Made by a program: the position numbers and the translations under genes
The notes under the pieces: generated by a model
What the model saw: the letters and a program-made list of their open reading frames with translations, nothing else
The model's database searches: none
What the model was told of the DNA's origin: nothing
Assembly: GCF_022539315.1 (NCBI RefSeq)
Contig: NC_066317.1
Coordinates: forward strand, 44,238,435-44,302,434
Direction: 5' to 3'
DNA length: 64,000 nucleotides
DNA from: Serinus canaria
Lineage: Eukaryota > Chordata > Aves > Passeriformes > Fringillidae
In this document: positions 36,215-50,639 of the stretch, piece after piece
Position numbering within the stretch: position 1 is the stretch's first letter
Layout: each line of letters starts with the position of its first letter

Positions 36215-36237
36215 AAAAAAAAAAAAAAAAAAAAAAA
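36215..36237. repeat. poly-A run (23 bases)
   Basis: An uninterrupted run of A followed by an A/C-rich tail. No retroelement body is recognisable immediately upstream, so it is simple sequence and not the tail of a retrocopy. Confidence 0.85.
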
Positions 36238-39109
36238 CAACACCCAAAATAAACAGCAAACCAACAAAATGCCAAAGCCTGGAACCTCACTTTTCCTTGC
36301 AGACAAGATGATTAAAGTCTAATTGGGCTAAAGAGATATACTAGGCCAGTTGTTTTCTTGGAGGAAGAGGACATGATGCCTATATTCTGGCCTGTGTTCC
36401 ATTTAAAATTTTGAATGCCATTACAACTGGAACCCAAGAATTACATCTCTTCTTTGCTGCCTTAGGCAGCATACTTCTGGCGCTGCTCTGTCCAGTAAAG
36501 CTTTACTTTTTATTTTTGCTTCCATATTCTGAAAATTGCCACTGAAATGAAAAGTTAAGAGTTGATGCATCTTCCCAGTGTGATGCAGAGCCTGCTGAGA
36601 AATTAGGGTTTGAACCCTGAAGACTAGAGATTGGCTTTCCAATTTCTGTGATCCAGGTTACTGTGCCATAACTCTCTGCTGCTGGACAAATGAGAGCACA
36701 TATTTTCCCCTCTGATGGCATGTTAAAAGAACATATTATGCCTGCTTTGATGGGAAAAGCTTAGCTATGTGTATGACAAGGATGGGGACTTGGATTGTGA
36801 GTACTAACCTTACCTATGTCCTAGGCCTCCAGAAACTGGTGAAGGCAAAATACTGTGTTCACTGGTTACTTATATAGTTTGTATCTCTATTAACTTTTGA
36901 AGAAGTCTTGCTGAATGATGCAACTCTCCCTGGCTTTGTTACTTAAGAATTGTAGATCCTTTTTGTAGATCCTTTTGTATGGAATACTCTTTTTGGGCCC
37001 TATTTTAGTGAAGACTGTGCTGCTTTGGGGTCTACTACAGCCAGAGCAAGCTGCAGAATTTGCTAACCATGCTGCATAGTAGTGGTCTTGCTGTGGGACA
37101 CTTAGAAAAGGAAAAATACTCTGGAAATGGGCTGATCACCCAGCATTATGTCAGAATTTTAAGTACTTTCTAGCAGGGAGTAGTATTGCTAGCAACCTTA
37201 TCTACACGAGTTTTTAGCTTGCAGCATCACAAGTTGTGAGTGTATCTCCATTGCTTGTGGAAGAATGATCCCAGATCCCATAATCATGTCATTATCTGCT
37301 GAACTGGTAGATCTCGAGAAAGTTTCAGCACTTTCTTCATTGAGGCAAGTATTTGTGAATATAGAGGACAGGCTGGCTGCTAAGAAGTATCTCTTGTGGG
37401 AGGTTAATGTATGAGTTTCTTAATGTACATTAGAAACACTGAGGAAATATATATGTTTACATCTTAAATTATGATCTTAATTAAAGCATGAGATACTAAG
37501 CTGCCTAATAAAAAAGGTACTTCAAAACACATTAATACAGCTAATTTAATATTTCAAATTCTGAGAATCCTGCTGCTGTTACAAATAAAACATAAGTCTC
37601 CATTTTTATGTTTCAGTAAAGTTTTTAATGAAGTAGTTAATAATAGTTTCTGGCATTTAAGGGCCTTAGAAGTGTTTGGTGGCTATTTCATTGCATGTTA
37701 AATGTAATGTCAGTTACTGCTTGTTGGGTTTTGGCTATTACTGGCATGCACCTTGGCAGAACACTGTTCCAAGAGTTTAGAGGTTGCTGTTGAGAAGATG
37801 TTTGTGAATAAGGTGTGCTAAGGTAGAAGGTATGTAATTTTTCAGATTACTCTTGCTAGGGATATGTTAAATGCTTGGATTTTCACCAGTCATCCAAAAG
37901 CCTCAAGATACATTAGGAGGAAAAAACCTGTCTTGTTTCTTGTGGTAACTTTCCCACCTTAGTTCCCCAAAGCCTAATTTGAAACCTACATGTGAAATTG
38001 TAAAAAAGATAAAAAAATATTTACCAAAAGCTGCTTATTTCCTTGGCTCAATAAACAACTAAGAAATTTTCCTCGATTAAAATCTGTAGGGAGTTGCCTT
38101 TTTTTTAAACCTGATTTCCTAAGAAAATGTGATTTATACTTTTTCCTTGTTTTGTCTCATTCTTTCCTTACATATTCACCAGTAGCTTTTGAAGTAGTTG
38201 ATCAGTTGTAGCCATGTTTGTAGGAGGGATGGAAATCACAGACTGTAATGTTACCACAGCTTTTGGGAAGATGGGCAAGCTGGATAGAGAAATGTGTCAC
38301 TGCCCTCTCTTGAGAGACGTAATGCCATGGGATTTTGGTACTGACCTGTTTTTTTTAGCATGCACTGGGTCTGTGTTGGATGGGAGACCAGGACTTGTAT
38401 GTGTCATCAGGGCTTGAGGAGATAGGAAGAACATTAGGCTGTTTTGGAAAGGGAGGGGGACCAACAATATCATAGTGTGACATTATTGCAAAATAATAAT
38501 AAAAGTAATATTTTTCTGTCTGCATAAGAACAATAGACAGTATTTCCCAAATCAGATTTCCAATAAGCCCTCTTCTCTGTCTTGTAAAACAGAGTTACTT
38601 GTTGAAAAGCAGGAACTGAATTTATGTCTAGAATGCATTTCTCAGCTTCTTTCCTATCTGACCTGTATTTGCATTTCTTATTTATCATAATAAACAGCAG
38701 ACTGAAATCAACTTGAAGATTTTTATGAAATCTCAGTAGGGAATTGTAGCATGTCCTGCTGGTTGGTTTAGAAAAACTGAAAATCTAGTAATGCTAAAAG
38801 TGAAGAAAATTTTATTAGCTTGTGCTGCTTTCATTTCTAGAGAATTCTCTGCTGTATAATATGAAATATACTTGTTAATACTCATAATCTTCACAAATTT
38901 CAATTTATTGATTTCCAGTATTAAAATGATTCATTTAAAAATATAGCAGACTGCAAAATAGTTATTTTTAACTTGTGCTTGTTTTAAAGTAGTTTTCATA
39001 GTAACAACAAATACTCTAAAGGAAACAGGGTTTTCCTCTACTGCAAGTAGAAAAGCAAGTAGCAGCATGAATCACAGCTTCCAAGAACTGTCAGAATAGA
39101 AATGCAGAT

Positions 39110-39110
<1 letters not shown>

Positions 39111-39174
<64 letters not shown>

Positions 39175-39181
39175 CACACAC
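39111..39181. repeat. compound (CT)n(CA)n microsatellite
   Basis: About eight CT units pass directly into about 27 CA units with a single interruption (CACGCACA) near the end. Length and near-purity suggest it is polymorphic. On the minus strand it creates a spurious open frame of alternating C and V residues. Confidence 0.95.
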
Positions 39182-41558
39182 TTTCCTGTCAGTTTTAATG
39201 TAGTAATGTGATTTAATAAAGTTTTTTTGCCATCCACAGTAGCAACATCCATCATGTGTAATCAAGCTACTACTAGCAGTTGTGTGTTTGAGAACTACTG
39301 TTCAGAGGTAGTATGGTAATTCCACTGATAGCAATTTTACATATAATATATTTTTCTGGAACTGTTTTTGTTGTTAAAATGTTCTACTTCATTTTTTTAA
39401 TATAGTATTTTTTCCAGCTCAGAAGCATTAGCTAAACGTTTTGTGCTGCCCTAGAGCTTTTCATGATGTTTCATAGATAATAAGATAGAGTTTCAGCCTT
39501 GAGAAGCTTGTGATCTGAATTTCACTGACATAGAAAATGATGCCAATGACCTCAGAAAGGGGGACGAGGATTCAAGTTAATAAGCGAGTCATAGTGAGTG
39601 AATTAAACAAATTCTCATTTCTAAGAAAATGATAAGATAGGTCAGCAACAAGTAATATGAGAATATAGAAGCAAAAGACAGTGTATAGTAAGTCCAAATA
39701 ATATACAGATTTGGAGGAAAAGAAGCAAAATATTTTTCAGGATTTGGAAAGCATAATGAGATCAGAAAAGTCGTCTGGATCAAGAGAAAGAGTAACTAGA
39801 AGATTTTATGAAATAGAGCAAGAAAAACATCTATATAAACTTAAAAATTATGTTGATGGGTTTAGCTCTTCTGAAGAGAAAAAATGAGACAGGAAAATGA
39901 TTTGAGAATATGGCAAACTGTTTTGATCACTTTGGCAGGGAGGTTAGGACACAAATTCTACTACTAAGATATTTTTTTTAACCCTTTTAGAAATTTAGCT
40001 ATCACTCGAACTTGCTTTTAAAGTGAGTGGCAAAATAACAGGCATCTGTGCCTGAAAATTTCATCTCAGGCATTCCTGTTGCTCTGTTGCTACCTTCTAT
40101 TACACTCAATTTTTCTACAAGCTGGAGGACCTCATATGAATTTCAGTACAATTGAGAGTGGGCCTATAGAAATTTTTACCATCAATGGTGATTGACACAC
40201 TACCATTTTATCCAAGTCAAAAGGATCTCAAACTTTTTTCACTAAAATAACTGAAATTGCTTTTCCAAATTATTTTAGGTAAATTTTTACTGCCTTTATA
40301 TAGACAATTATATTTATGGTTGATTTAGACTGAGTTACATTAAATTTTATGCTGCCAACAGAGGAACAAAAAATAATCTTTCATAAACTGGCATAGATTT
40401 TTTAAAAAATGCACCTACATTTCTTGCTCTGTAAAATATATTTTGCCATTTCTTATCTACATGCTGGTATTTGATTCAAATAATTGATTTTTAACATTTC
40501 ATATTTCATTTGACCACTTAAAAAAATAGATACATAGGTGATAATGGTTTGCATTTCTTATCCCATTAGACTTGGCAGTAAATCTTCTTCAAACATTGGC
40601 ATTCTTCCCCAGGCTGACAGCTTCTTCTTTCTATGTTATATATACTGGGGGACAAGGTGGTAAAGAACAGGGGTTTAGATGTTACTTTGTTTTGGCTATT
40701 TTATGTCAAAGGAAATCCGCCAATCCTTGCATACAATGGAAGGGAATAGATTTATGTATGCCTTAAAGGATGTGCTTTGCCATATGGGAGTGCTGAGTAG
40801 AAAATATCAGCAGTGGGTCAGTAGCAGTAGATTTTTCCAGCAGGATTGTCATCAGTTAGATGATATTACTGGGTTGGTGCATGTGTATTTAAAATACAGC
40901 ATGGTGTGTAGGAATACAGAATTAATGATCTGTAGCAGGCGGGGAGCTCTTTCTTCATTGAATAAGTAGAGTGGTTTTGTATAAAAATCTCTGTTGTATA
41001 GTTAGCTTTTGCTCAGCACATCTTACTGAAATTGGTTTTTTATTAGTGAGAGGAGTCTTGTGATGTTGCATGCCATGTTCTCTGAGAGTTTCAAGTTGTG
41101 TGCTGAGGTAGTTCATGTGTGCTGTTTGAACCATAGTACACACAGTTAAGATTTTATTGATGCAATTTCTTTCCAGAAGTTTGCATAGTGTATTATTAAT
41201 GTTCTGCAAGGTCATAATACAATCCGAAGCAATTGTAATATTAATGTTTTGTAGACATTGTTACATCTGTAAATTTTGTGTTAAATTGGGTTATCGCATG
41301 TCTCACAGGTTTGGATTTCAGACAGTGCCAGAACTATGTAAAAGGTGGTGTGCAATGTTGAAGTTCTCCTTCATCAGTATTTACATCATTCTGTTGAATA
41401 GAAAAATTAGAAAGTGAATTTTTTGACAATTTAAGGATGCATATGAAATTACTGCAATGGCAGGAGAGAAAACAGAAATAATCAAGGGCTCATCCCTAAA
41501 AAGTTTTTTTTAATAGATTAATTTTCATTAAACGATGGGTTTTTTTGTTGTTTTTCAG

Positions 41559-41660
41559 AAGACTGTGCCAAAGAAGACTTTTACTCAGATGACATCACAT
41601 TTGGACTACTAATGCTACCCACCCACTCTACAAGGCACAATGTATTTCTAGGTAATTTAA
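41559..41660 (+). other. CLOCK: candidate CLOCK noncoding exon 2 (5'UTR)
   Basis: A polypyrimidine tract and TTTTTCAG precede GAC-rich, exon-like sequence; two donors follow, TCTAG|GTAATT at 41,651 and the stronger TTTAA|GTAAGTATGT at 41,660. It carries short upstream ORFs (for example ATGACATCA ending at TAC TAA). Composition differs from the flanking intron. The 5'UTR role is inferred from splice signals and from the known presence of several noncoding leader exons in vertebrate CLOCK; transcript reads would settle it. Confidence 0.5.
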
Positions 41661-42035
41661 GTAAGTATGTAGATATTATTGCTACTAGAACAGTAAGGCT
41701 TTAAACAGAAACAGCTCTTTTTCAACCTCAGGCAAGGTAGACATTCCACTTCAATTTAAGATTCAAATTAATGCTGTGTGTGGGCAAGAATAAACTTTAA
41801 ATAAGCTTTTTATAAGCTTTTATCCTGTACACTGGAGCATGGAATGAAACAACTGAACTGTACCTGAGCTGTCTTGGAAACTAGAAGGAAGAAAAAGCCT
41901 TATGAAGGCACTGTCCCCAGCAGTGCAGCGTGCTAATGTGGCCCAGTGGTTTCTGGAGACTAAGCTAATATCTCTCCTAGGGATGTGTTTGAGTGAGTGA
42001 GCATATGTACTGCCATGCTCACTGCTTTTCCGAGT

Positions 42036-42150
42036 GTTTTTTTTTGTTTGTTTGTTTGTTTGGGGGTTTTGTATGGTGTGGTTTTTTGTTTGTTTGTTTT
42101 TTGTACTGGTTTTTGGGTTTTTTTGTTTTGTTTTGGATTTTTCTTTTTCA
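42036..42150. repeat. GTTT-rich low-complexity tract
   Basis: Runs of (GTTT)n separated by a GTATGGTGTGG segment and followed by T-rich imperfect repeats. The open frame on the opposite strand, rich in K, T, N and Q, is a translation of this simple sequence. Confidence 0.9.
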
Positions 42151-43784
42151 GATGCTTTTGTTGAAGTCACTTAATACCCCATTTGTGTAAGGATATGGCA
42201 GAAGAATGCATTTTAATGGGTTCAAGTACCACTATCTCTGTTCACATGTGACCTTATTTAGAAAATGGTTGCTTGTCCCTGCTTCTTTGATTGGACACTG
42301 TGTGATGTCCAGCTGAGGATGGGCCAGGAGGTGCAGATTTTCATCTTTGCAAGATTTGTCCATGTTGTAGCTTGCAGTAAGGTTGCTGATTGCTTTGTGC
42401 ATTACACAGAGAGAAACACAGAATGGCACGGTAGTTTGTTTATGGTTCATCTTTTGAGCAACAAAGGGATTTTGATTCTGTGTATCATGAGGATCATGGC
42501 TATGGCCCTCTGTAGACTTCATGGATGTGTTTTTATGTTTTATCTTTCATCTTTCTAAGTAGGCATTATTTTTCAGATGTTCTGTTGTTTGTTTGACTGG
42601 ATCAAAACATGCACTTTTATACTAGGTCAAAAAAACCCCAAGAAATCCATCTATTTATGTAGAACAGGCATTGTGCCAATCTTGCTGAAGTGGGATTATT
42701 TTGTCTTGCTGGCAGAAAGCCTTCCTGTATTCCTAGTGGCTTATAATGCATCGGAGGTGCATGAAGTATGGTCATGAATAGAATAACAGGTAGCAGTGCT
42801 TGTAGTTAATGGTGCTCAACACTTTCTGTTCCAGAACCCTGATTTTAGTTCCTTATAATGTACTAAGACTTAAATCTCTGTTCTATGTCTACCTAAAATT
42901 TGACCAAGCATCAGCTTGTGTCTGAGGATGAATGTACTGTTAGAGGGAAGAATGTACTGTTTTCTTGATGCAAAATGCAATGAAAATTTTGCTACTGGAA
43001 AAATAAAGCACCTGCATATGCTGGAGCAAGCATTCAAGGTTTTAGGAGAAACAAATTGTTATGCTGCAATATTTTTTTCTGCTATCCCACTTACATTAGG
43101 CAGCATGATAGATTTCTGAAAATATGTTTTGTACTAGTTCAATGAATTTCCTAAATCCATTTCATCTGTCCAAATCAGATGAGGTAGATATGTTCCAAAT
43201 CCTTTTAGTCATAAGCAGTCAGGGCTACTGAGCATGTTCTAGCTGGACTGTGAGAAGTAAACAGGGCTAATCTCCTTGACTCCATTGTAGTGTCAGGTGC
43301 AAACACTGAGTAAGATTTTCTTCTGTACTCCGTGCTTTTCTTTAACTTATCATGCATGTACTGTTGATTTGGTCCTTTAAATTCTGCTTCAGCAGTATAT
43401 TTCCATAACCATTGTCGATTTTTTTCACTCAGTTTTTTCTCTATTCTTTGCTTGTTTTCTTTATTGCTTTTATGTGAACATTCTCTAATGTTCACAAGTT
43501 CATTATTTTATCATAATAATATTGATCTTTTGGGACAGTGCAGGCTGTGTGTGGTTAAAAGTTATGAAATACTTTTTTGAGCATCCTGAAAACCTCTGTG
43601 TGTTGTGCATCTTTGATACTGCTTTTTAAGTAACATTTTTAACATGAAGACCATATTTGTTCTGAAATGGAAAGAAAAAAGTAATATACTTAAAATTTTC
43701 AGATTATGTACATGTGAAATTTTGTATAGTGTTGTCTTTCTTAAAAGACAGTTTTTCTTTAGGAATTGCTCTAAAGAGATCTGA

Positions 43785-43811
43785 TTTTTTTTTTTTTTTT
43801 TTTTTTTTTTT
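43785..43811. repeat. poly-T run (27 bases)
   Basis: Uninterrupted T homopolymer in a CLOCK 5'UTR intron, the longest in the window. No recognisable retroelement body adjoins it. Confidence 0.9.
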
Positions 43812-46800
43812 CATCTAAATTTAGCAAATGTAGAGAGAAGCCCATTCTTTCATTTGCAAAATCTTCTGGAAATCTATTTGGATCTTACTGAAACTTAGTG
43901 AAACTAGGTGAGTCTGAATAGTTCGGTTATTTTAAGCAACTAATGAATTAATTTCATTTGAAAAAAAAAAAAGATTAAAAATCCAATTCGTAATTTACAG
44001 TTCTTGGAGAAACTCTGGCATATAACCTAAAATCTAGAGGATTAAATTATAATGTAAATTACGTAGCCCAGAAAATAAAGGGCGGAGATTAAGCAATATA
44101 TTCCTGGCTTTACATCTAGGGTAAAAAGCTGTGTATACACCAAGTATATTTTATCTAGTGTTTCTTTAATGAAGTTATTGCATTCCATAGATCCCTTGAT
44201 GAGCTTCCTTTTGTATTTCTTTGTTCCTGTGGCTGTTCTCTGATATGATGTTTAGAACCAGGCTAATTTCAGTCTTACAGTAGACTAATATTCCTGTGTC
44301 ATTAATCTGATTTTTCTCAATTCCCTTAGTTGCTTAGCGCAGGATTTAGAGATCAGTTTGAGTCATTGCAGTAAACCCACTATCATCTTTAACCCTTTTA
44401 AATTTTGTTTGAGTTAGGGGAGGTTAAATCACAGTAGTAGTGCTTACAAACCTTTTTCAGACTATATCTGAATTTCCACGGAAAAAACAATACTCATACC
44501 TCTGTCTAAAAGTTCAGAGACGCAAGAATATTTACTTTTCCCTTACTGTATTTAATAGCACAGGTAACAGGAGGAAATGAATAAATAAATGAGAGTAAGG
44601 CTGAAAGAAATAAGGTAGAAAGAAGAAGAGAAGTTAAATATTTGAAGTGAGAAAACAGGACATAAAAGATGAAGTAAATAAGTGAAGAAAAGAGAAATGA
44701 AGCCTAGGGATTTCTAGATTTATGTCTTCTGCTGAATTCTTGCACAGAGGAAATAAATTTTTTGTAGAACCAGTAAATGGTCTTTTATCATGATTTTGTT
44801 TTTCAATTGTGAGGCATTAAGAAGAATGCTTACAGAATTTTTCTGAAGTCTTTCAGTGCCATCAAGTATTCTGTTTATGACATGACATCTCTTTTGATTA
44901 GTCTGGTTTGAAAAGGTAGGGTATAATTCCAGTGTATGCTTTACAATTGTGATTTGGATGATTAAAACTGCTTTGGAGAAAATCTCACTGTTGTCTTCCC
45001 TTACCACTCGCTTGGCTCAGTGTGTTTGCACTACATTTCTTTCTCAGAAAACTAGTCTGTGAGTTCTGCTGTAGGTGCAGAGTGCTGCAGTGTTCTGTCT
45101 TTACTAGGGACATGGAGTTCTGCATCAATCATGAAATTCCTGGAAAAGTTTGAATGGTCCATGTGATAGTGATGTTTGCTTCTGGAGACCAGATGAAATC
45201 TAATCCAAAATAAACCCTCTTGAACAGCTAGCATGGGAGTGTCAGCACCAGCTGCTTTGATCTACTGATCCATTTCTACGGTTTCAGATTACTTTCTGAT
45301 GGGGACAGAGCCATAGTTGTTCACTTTGGTTATAGGTCAGTAGATGAGGGCAGTGAACCTCTAAGATGTGTATCTATGCTGCAAGTACAGCCATGAGTTT
45401 GGGTGCTGATTTTGAAAAATTTTGAAGTGCTGGAAATACTTTTTTTTTCTATTTTTGTAATATAAACTGTGTTATGAGGCAAATAAATACTGTAAATGAC
45501 AGTGGTTCAAATGACTAAATCGTAACTGCCTTTTGTAGTTCTGATGGATTAGTTCGTGTTTTTTCCATGCTTGTATTTTTAAATTGTTAAACAGAGGAGT
45601 GTTCTGATTTCTTTAATTTTACAGTTTTTGTATAGAATTTGAAAATACGGATGCTTCCCACTCCAGGTGTTTTGCTTGAGCTGCTCATCTGCATTGATAA
45701 AACCACAAGGCCGGTGTTTTATGACAGCCATTAAGTAAGAGCAACACAAAAAATGAAAAAGAGATGGCCTTTGCAGGTTTTTGCAGTTATTACCCTTTTT
45801 CATGTCTTAGCTGTCATGAATCATGACAGGCTTTTTTATTTTTTTGGCCTGGAATGAATTCCTCCGTTGTTAAGGTGTTGAAAATCTGAGTAATATTTAG
45901 GTGCTGGTGTTAAATCATTTTGTCTTGAAATAGCAGTTGAAAGAGTACTTTCCATCTGCCCTGTTTAATTTTTTTCTGAGTTTCCCAAGAATTTTGCATG
46001 TTTACTGTAGTATAATATCTCACATATCTAAGCCAGTAATTAGGACTAAATTCAGCTATGTTTGTTGTTTATTAGATCTTTGCAGCATCTTGACCTTGGC
46101 TTTCAGCATTTTTTCCAGAAAATTTCCAATATTTAATTAAGATTTCTGTTGATAGGGACCTTTAAACCTACAGTCTTTTAAAAAAATATAATCATTAAAA
46201 ACTACCACCCAAAACTATTAAGCTTGTAGCAGCATAAGTAGCAGCAGCATTTTGAAACTGTTTGAAAAAAATCACTGGCTTTAATAAAAAGAATAAAGTT
46301 ATTTTCAGTATTACTTAATTTGCTCAAAATTGAGATATAAGCCTCAATTTAAAATGAAGAAAAATGTTGAGAGTCAAAATGTGAGTTGTAAGCTAGTAAG
46401 TTCTGAAGACTCCTCCTTAAGTAATCTTGCCTTAAAAATATTTCACTGTTATGTTGAAGCGCTCTGTTTGTGTATTTTTAAATGTATTTGGTATAAGTAA
46501 ACTGTTTCAACCTTGAATGTGTGCTTAAATACAATACAGCTGTTTTCATTACCCTGTTAGCATATAGCCTGAACTTAAAATTCATGTTAGTTTCAGGATT
46601 TCCTTGAATATTGATAACTTTTGTTATCCCACTCCTCAGTACCATAGGCCACTAGTAGGATCCTAGGTCTTTGAAACCATTCTCGCAATGTGAGCAGAAG
46701 GGAATTAAATAAAACCTGACTGTAAGTTTGGTTTTTGATAACTGATATATTAATTATAAATTGAAATAGCTACAATGCTTTTATAAATATTTCTTAGTGT

Positions 46801-47880
46801 TGCTTTTAGGGACTTAAGTGCTGGATGATCCAAGTCAGGTTTTGTTAATTGAGCAAAGAGCCCTGTGAGGGATAGAACCACCCACTGTGAAGCAGCCTCG
46901 ATCCCAGCAGGATGATTCTCTGATGGTGGGAGTGACTGCCAGAGTGACTCCTGGATGGTCAGGCAGGGAACTTTCCTTAACCTTGGGATCTCAAGAGTGC
47001 AGAGAAGACTTTGAGGGGCAGGAAGTAAGCGCTCAGAAACAAGTATCTTGGTACATAGAAATAATGTTCTGTGAAAGAAAAAATTGCAAATTGTAGAAGA
47101 TAAAAATGAAAAGACTGAGGAAGAAGGAATTTGTTGTTTGTCTTTTGCTGTTTATCTAGTCACCCTCAGAAGGTGATTTCAGTAGGTTTTCTGGACTTAT
47201 CTTAGCACAAGCTCTGAAAGTTTCAGAGGAGGGAGTGCATGCTTCTACTGCTCAGGAGAATAAAGGAAAAGTGAGAAAATTTGTTATCTACATAAATAGA
47301 TAGAGTTTTAGAAACACAGACCGTTAAAATATGTTAAATGTTAGTGTTACTTTAAACTATAATTTTTCTTTGAGCGTTGTTTCCTGAACGTTCAAAAATT
47401 CAGTTGTGTTCAGTGCTCTAATGTTAGAATTAAAATACTCTTTCTTTATTTCCTTTTAAGAATATATGCAGAGTGATTACTCTAAAATTAAATTAAATTT
47501 GGAGTTGATTTTGTATGCTTTTTCCTGTTGCTGCATTGCTGTTTCTGTTTAGTTCATGCATCACTCTCTCTTTTGTTGCAATAATGTATCATCTTCTCTT
47601 CTACCTGAATGAGTTCAATGTGACTAGGTGCTGCCTGGTTTATACTTCCTTTGGTTCTTGCTTGTAGCAGGGTGGGAAAAAGATACTTCGCATCTATACC
47701 CAAAGTGGTTACTGAGTGTTTTGCAAAAAGTTTCTAGGGACAATAAAACTAAACTTGTTTTTGTCTTAGTTTATTTATTAGACAAAACAAGAGCTACTTC
47801 CTCTCTGTATCAATTGCAAAACTCTTCTGGTTTGTTGCTTTCTTTGGAGCTGTGTTTCTGTTTTGGTTTGGTTGATTGCT

Positions 47881-47943
47881 TGGGTTTGTTTGTTTATTTG
47901 GTGGTTTTTTTTTTTTTTTGGTTTTGGGGGGGGGGGTGTGTGT
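47881..47943. repeat. T- and G-homopolymer low-complexity tract
   Basis: TTTG units pass into a T run and then a G run of about twelve, ending in GTGTGTG. It is a likely sequencing and alignment trouble spot. Confidence 0.85.
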
Positions 47944-48301
47944 CCCCTTTCCCTATTCAGGCACTTCTTGCCTTTGTGGTATGAAGTACTTGTCCTTTAT
48001 CTCAAGTATTGCAATCACAGTTATTCCAGTTGAGCCCAGATTCTTCTGCTGAAAGTTCTGTCAAAAGAGTAACTCTCGTGTTTCCTTTAGTGAAATAAAA
48101 ATCTGTAATTCTCTAAGTATCGTGTTGAGGATTTTTCACAGTGTAAGCTTTTTTTTTTCAATAACAGGTAGTTGTATTGAGGGATAAACTGAAGGATCTG
48201 GCAGAAAGTTAAGTTCTTTATTCCTGTTAAAGCCTGTTAACCATAGGAATAGAATAGTAAGTATGCTAATACAGAAGTGTGTTTTGCCACATATTTTTGG
48301 A

Positions 48302-49400
48302 TAGAATCATAGGGTTGGTTTGGAAGAGACCCTAAAGATCATCTAGTTCCAATCCTTCTCCTCCATGAGTAGGGAGTGCCATTCACTTGATCAGGGTGCT
48401 CAGGATCACATCCAGCCTGGCTTCTAACTCTTCCAGGGATGGGCCATCTACAACTTCTCTGGAAAACCTGTTCCAATGCCTCAGCACCTTCTAAATAAAG
48501 AATTTTTTTACTAGCATCTAATCTAAATATTTACTTTTTTAGTTTTAAACTGTTCCTCCTTGTTCTGTATCTGCTTGTATAAAAAGTTGCTCTCTCTTTT
48601 TTTAAATCAAGGACTGGAAGGCTGCAGTGAGGTTTCTGTGGAGCCTTCTCTGCTTCAGGCTGGAGAACCTCAGCTCTCACAGCCTGTCTTCCGTAGGAGA
48701 GTCCAGTCTTCTGATCGTCTTTGTGACCTCCTCTGAGCCTGCTCTAACAGGTCTATGTCTTTCTTGTGTTGAGGATCCGGCAGCTGGCTGCAGTCACCCC
48801 TTCTCACTGGCCTTGATCTGGACATAGAGTCATTGACTACAATTCTCTGGCTGTGTCCATCCATCCAGTTAGTTTTCCCTCCAGTAGTCCACCATTTAAA
48901 CCCATGTCTCTCCAATTTGGTGAAAAGGATCTTGTGTGGGACCATGTCAAAAGCCTTACAGAAGTCTAGTTAGATGACATTGGTTGGTCTTAAACTTGTC
49001 AGCTATTGCTCCATCATAGAAGGCCACCAGATTGGTCAGGCATGATTTGCCCTCAGTAAAGCTGTGCTGGCTGTCTCTGATCACCTGCTTGTGTTGTATG
49101 TGCCTTAAAATTGCTTCCATGATCTTCCCAGACCTTCATTTCTCCCTTTTTTTTAAAAATAGGACTGATGTTTCCATTTTTCCAGTCACAGGGTTTTTGT
49201 GTGACTGCCATGGCTTTTCAGATATGATGGAGAGTGGCATGGCAACATCATCTCATCAGGTCCCATAGACTTGTGGTCCCAAACCTGCTCTTCTCTTACA
49301 GTGGAAATACATTGAAATGACCATCCCCTAGTGCTTCCCATGTTTTGTTTTGTCCTTTTTTCAGCTACCTCATTCATTTTCCTTTTGTTACCACTTTGTG
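48302..49400 (-). repeat. CR1 LINE, minus orientation, about 1.1 kb
   Basis: The left end is the antisense CR1 tail (AGAATCATAGGGTTGGTTTG), followed by antisense blocks such as GCTGGAGAACCTCAGCTCTC and GTAAAGCTGTGCTGGCTGTC. The right boundary is approximate. It is diverged and has indels, so no open reading frame survives; an A/T-rich segment at 48,490-48,600 may be inserted or expanded sequence. Confidence 0.88.
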
Positions 49401-50639
49401 GTCTCCAAAATCATGTGCAGGCCTTCTGGGGAAAGTGGTGGGTGGAAGTAAGGAGGAGGAGATGCTTGTTTGGTAATTTTTGACTTGGACTACGCTTCAG
49501 TGTTGTAGCTTAAAATCTTCCAACTGTCTCATTTTATGGAAATGTGAAGTGTCACTTCTTTCATTTTGAAGATGCTTCCAGTGAAGTACACTACCTACTC
49601 CATTTTTCAGGCAGGCAAACAGTCCACTCTTCACAAGAGCCTTACAGAATAATTTAGCTGTGCATGAGTCACCCATGCTGGGAAATTTAGGCACCAGAAG
49701 CACTTCCGCAGCTGCACAGATCGTGGATTGTGCAATCAACTTGTAAAAAGTAAAGTGGTGACTAGCACTAAATATTTTTAGAAGTGTTTTACTTACATGT
49801 ATGCATTTTTATGTGATATAGATAATTAAGTTTCAAATAAAATAATGGCTTTTAAAACACCTGTCATATGTTCTTGGGTGTTGCTGTTAGCTACTGTTGT
49901 CAATTTTTTAAAAAATTATGTCCATTTGGTATACCTGCACAATTGTAAGTGTTCCATATAGCTGCTGTTGATATAATCATTTGTCAGATTGTCTTTGCTA
50001 GCTGAAGAGAGGGAATTTAATGTGGCCATGGTCAGAGTAATGATCAAAGGCTAACATCAAGGAGATTGATCAAGGAGATTGGTAAAAGTGCTTACAAACA
50101 TAAGTAGCTGTTAGGGTGTAAAGTGCCTGATCTCTTTAGCCATGTAGTTACCTGTGTGGCTGTGGGTATTGCTCCTGCTATCTTTCATGTGGTAATTCTT
50201 CATCTGTGGACACATTCAGAGGAAGCACTTAGTCTTACTTCTCCCACATTCTAAGTAAATACCCTGACCACAAGTTAGGAATAAGTCTTTGTCTCCTATT
50301 TAGAGAAAACCAACCAAAGAAAAGAGGGCAAAACAAGCAAAAAAAAAACCCAACAAAACAAAACCACCTACAAAAATCCCTTGAGTTAATTTTGTTGAGC
50401 TGTCAGGGATGTTTTTTAGTTGTCTGGAACTGGTGTGCCAGTTCCCCTCTCACCCCTCCCATCACTTTTTCATGTGGGATTAACTGAGAAGCAGTAAGAT
50501 GTTTCTGGATGCGCTAGATTATTGTATCTTAAAGGAGTAAGTTGTTGATATAAAATAATTTGATGTCCATAAAACTGATTTAAGACTCATAAGTTATACC
50601 CTTTATGGGCTGTAAAGGGCGAGGATGAGGCAGAGCAGC

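Larger units (their letters stand above)
32200..41558. other. CLOCK: CLOCK first 5'UTR intron
   Basis: AT-rich intronic sequence without a recognised exon or CR1 copy. It contains a 23-base poly-A run (36,215-36,237) and a compound CT/CA microsatellite (39,111-39,181). Short open frames show no family signature. Confidence 0.6.

Noticed and set aside
39038..39265. Minus-strand frame with alternating C and V residues
   Set aside because: It is a translation of the CA microsatellite.
41820..42170. 116-codon minus-strand frame rich in K, T, N and Q
   Set aside because: It is largely a translation of the GTTT-rich low-complexity tract.
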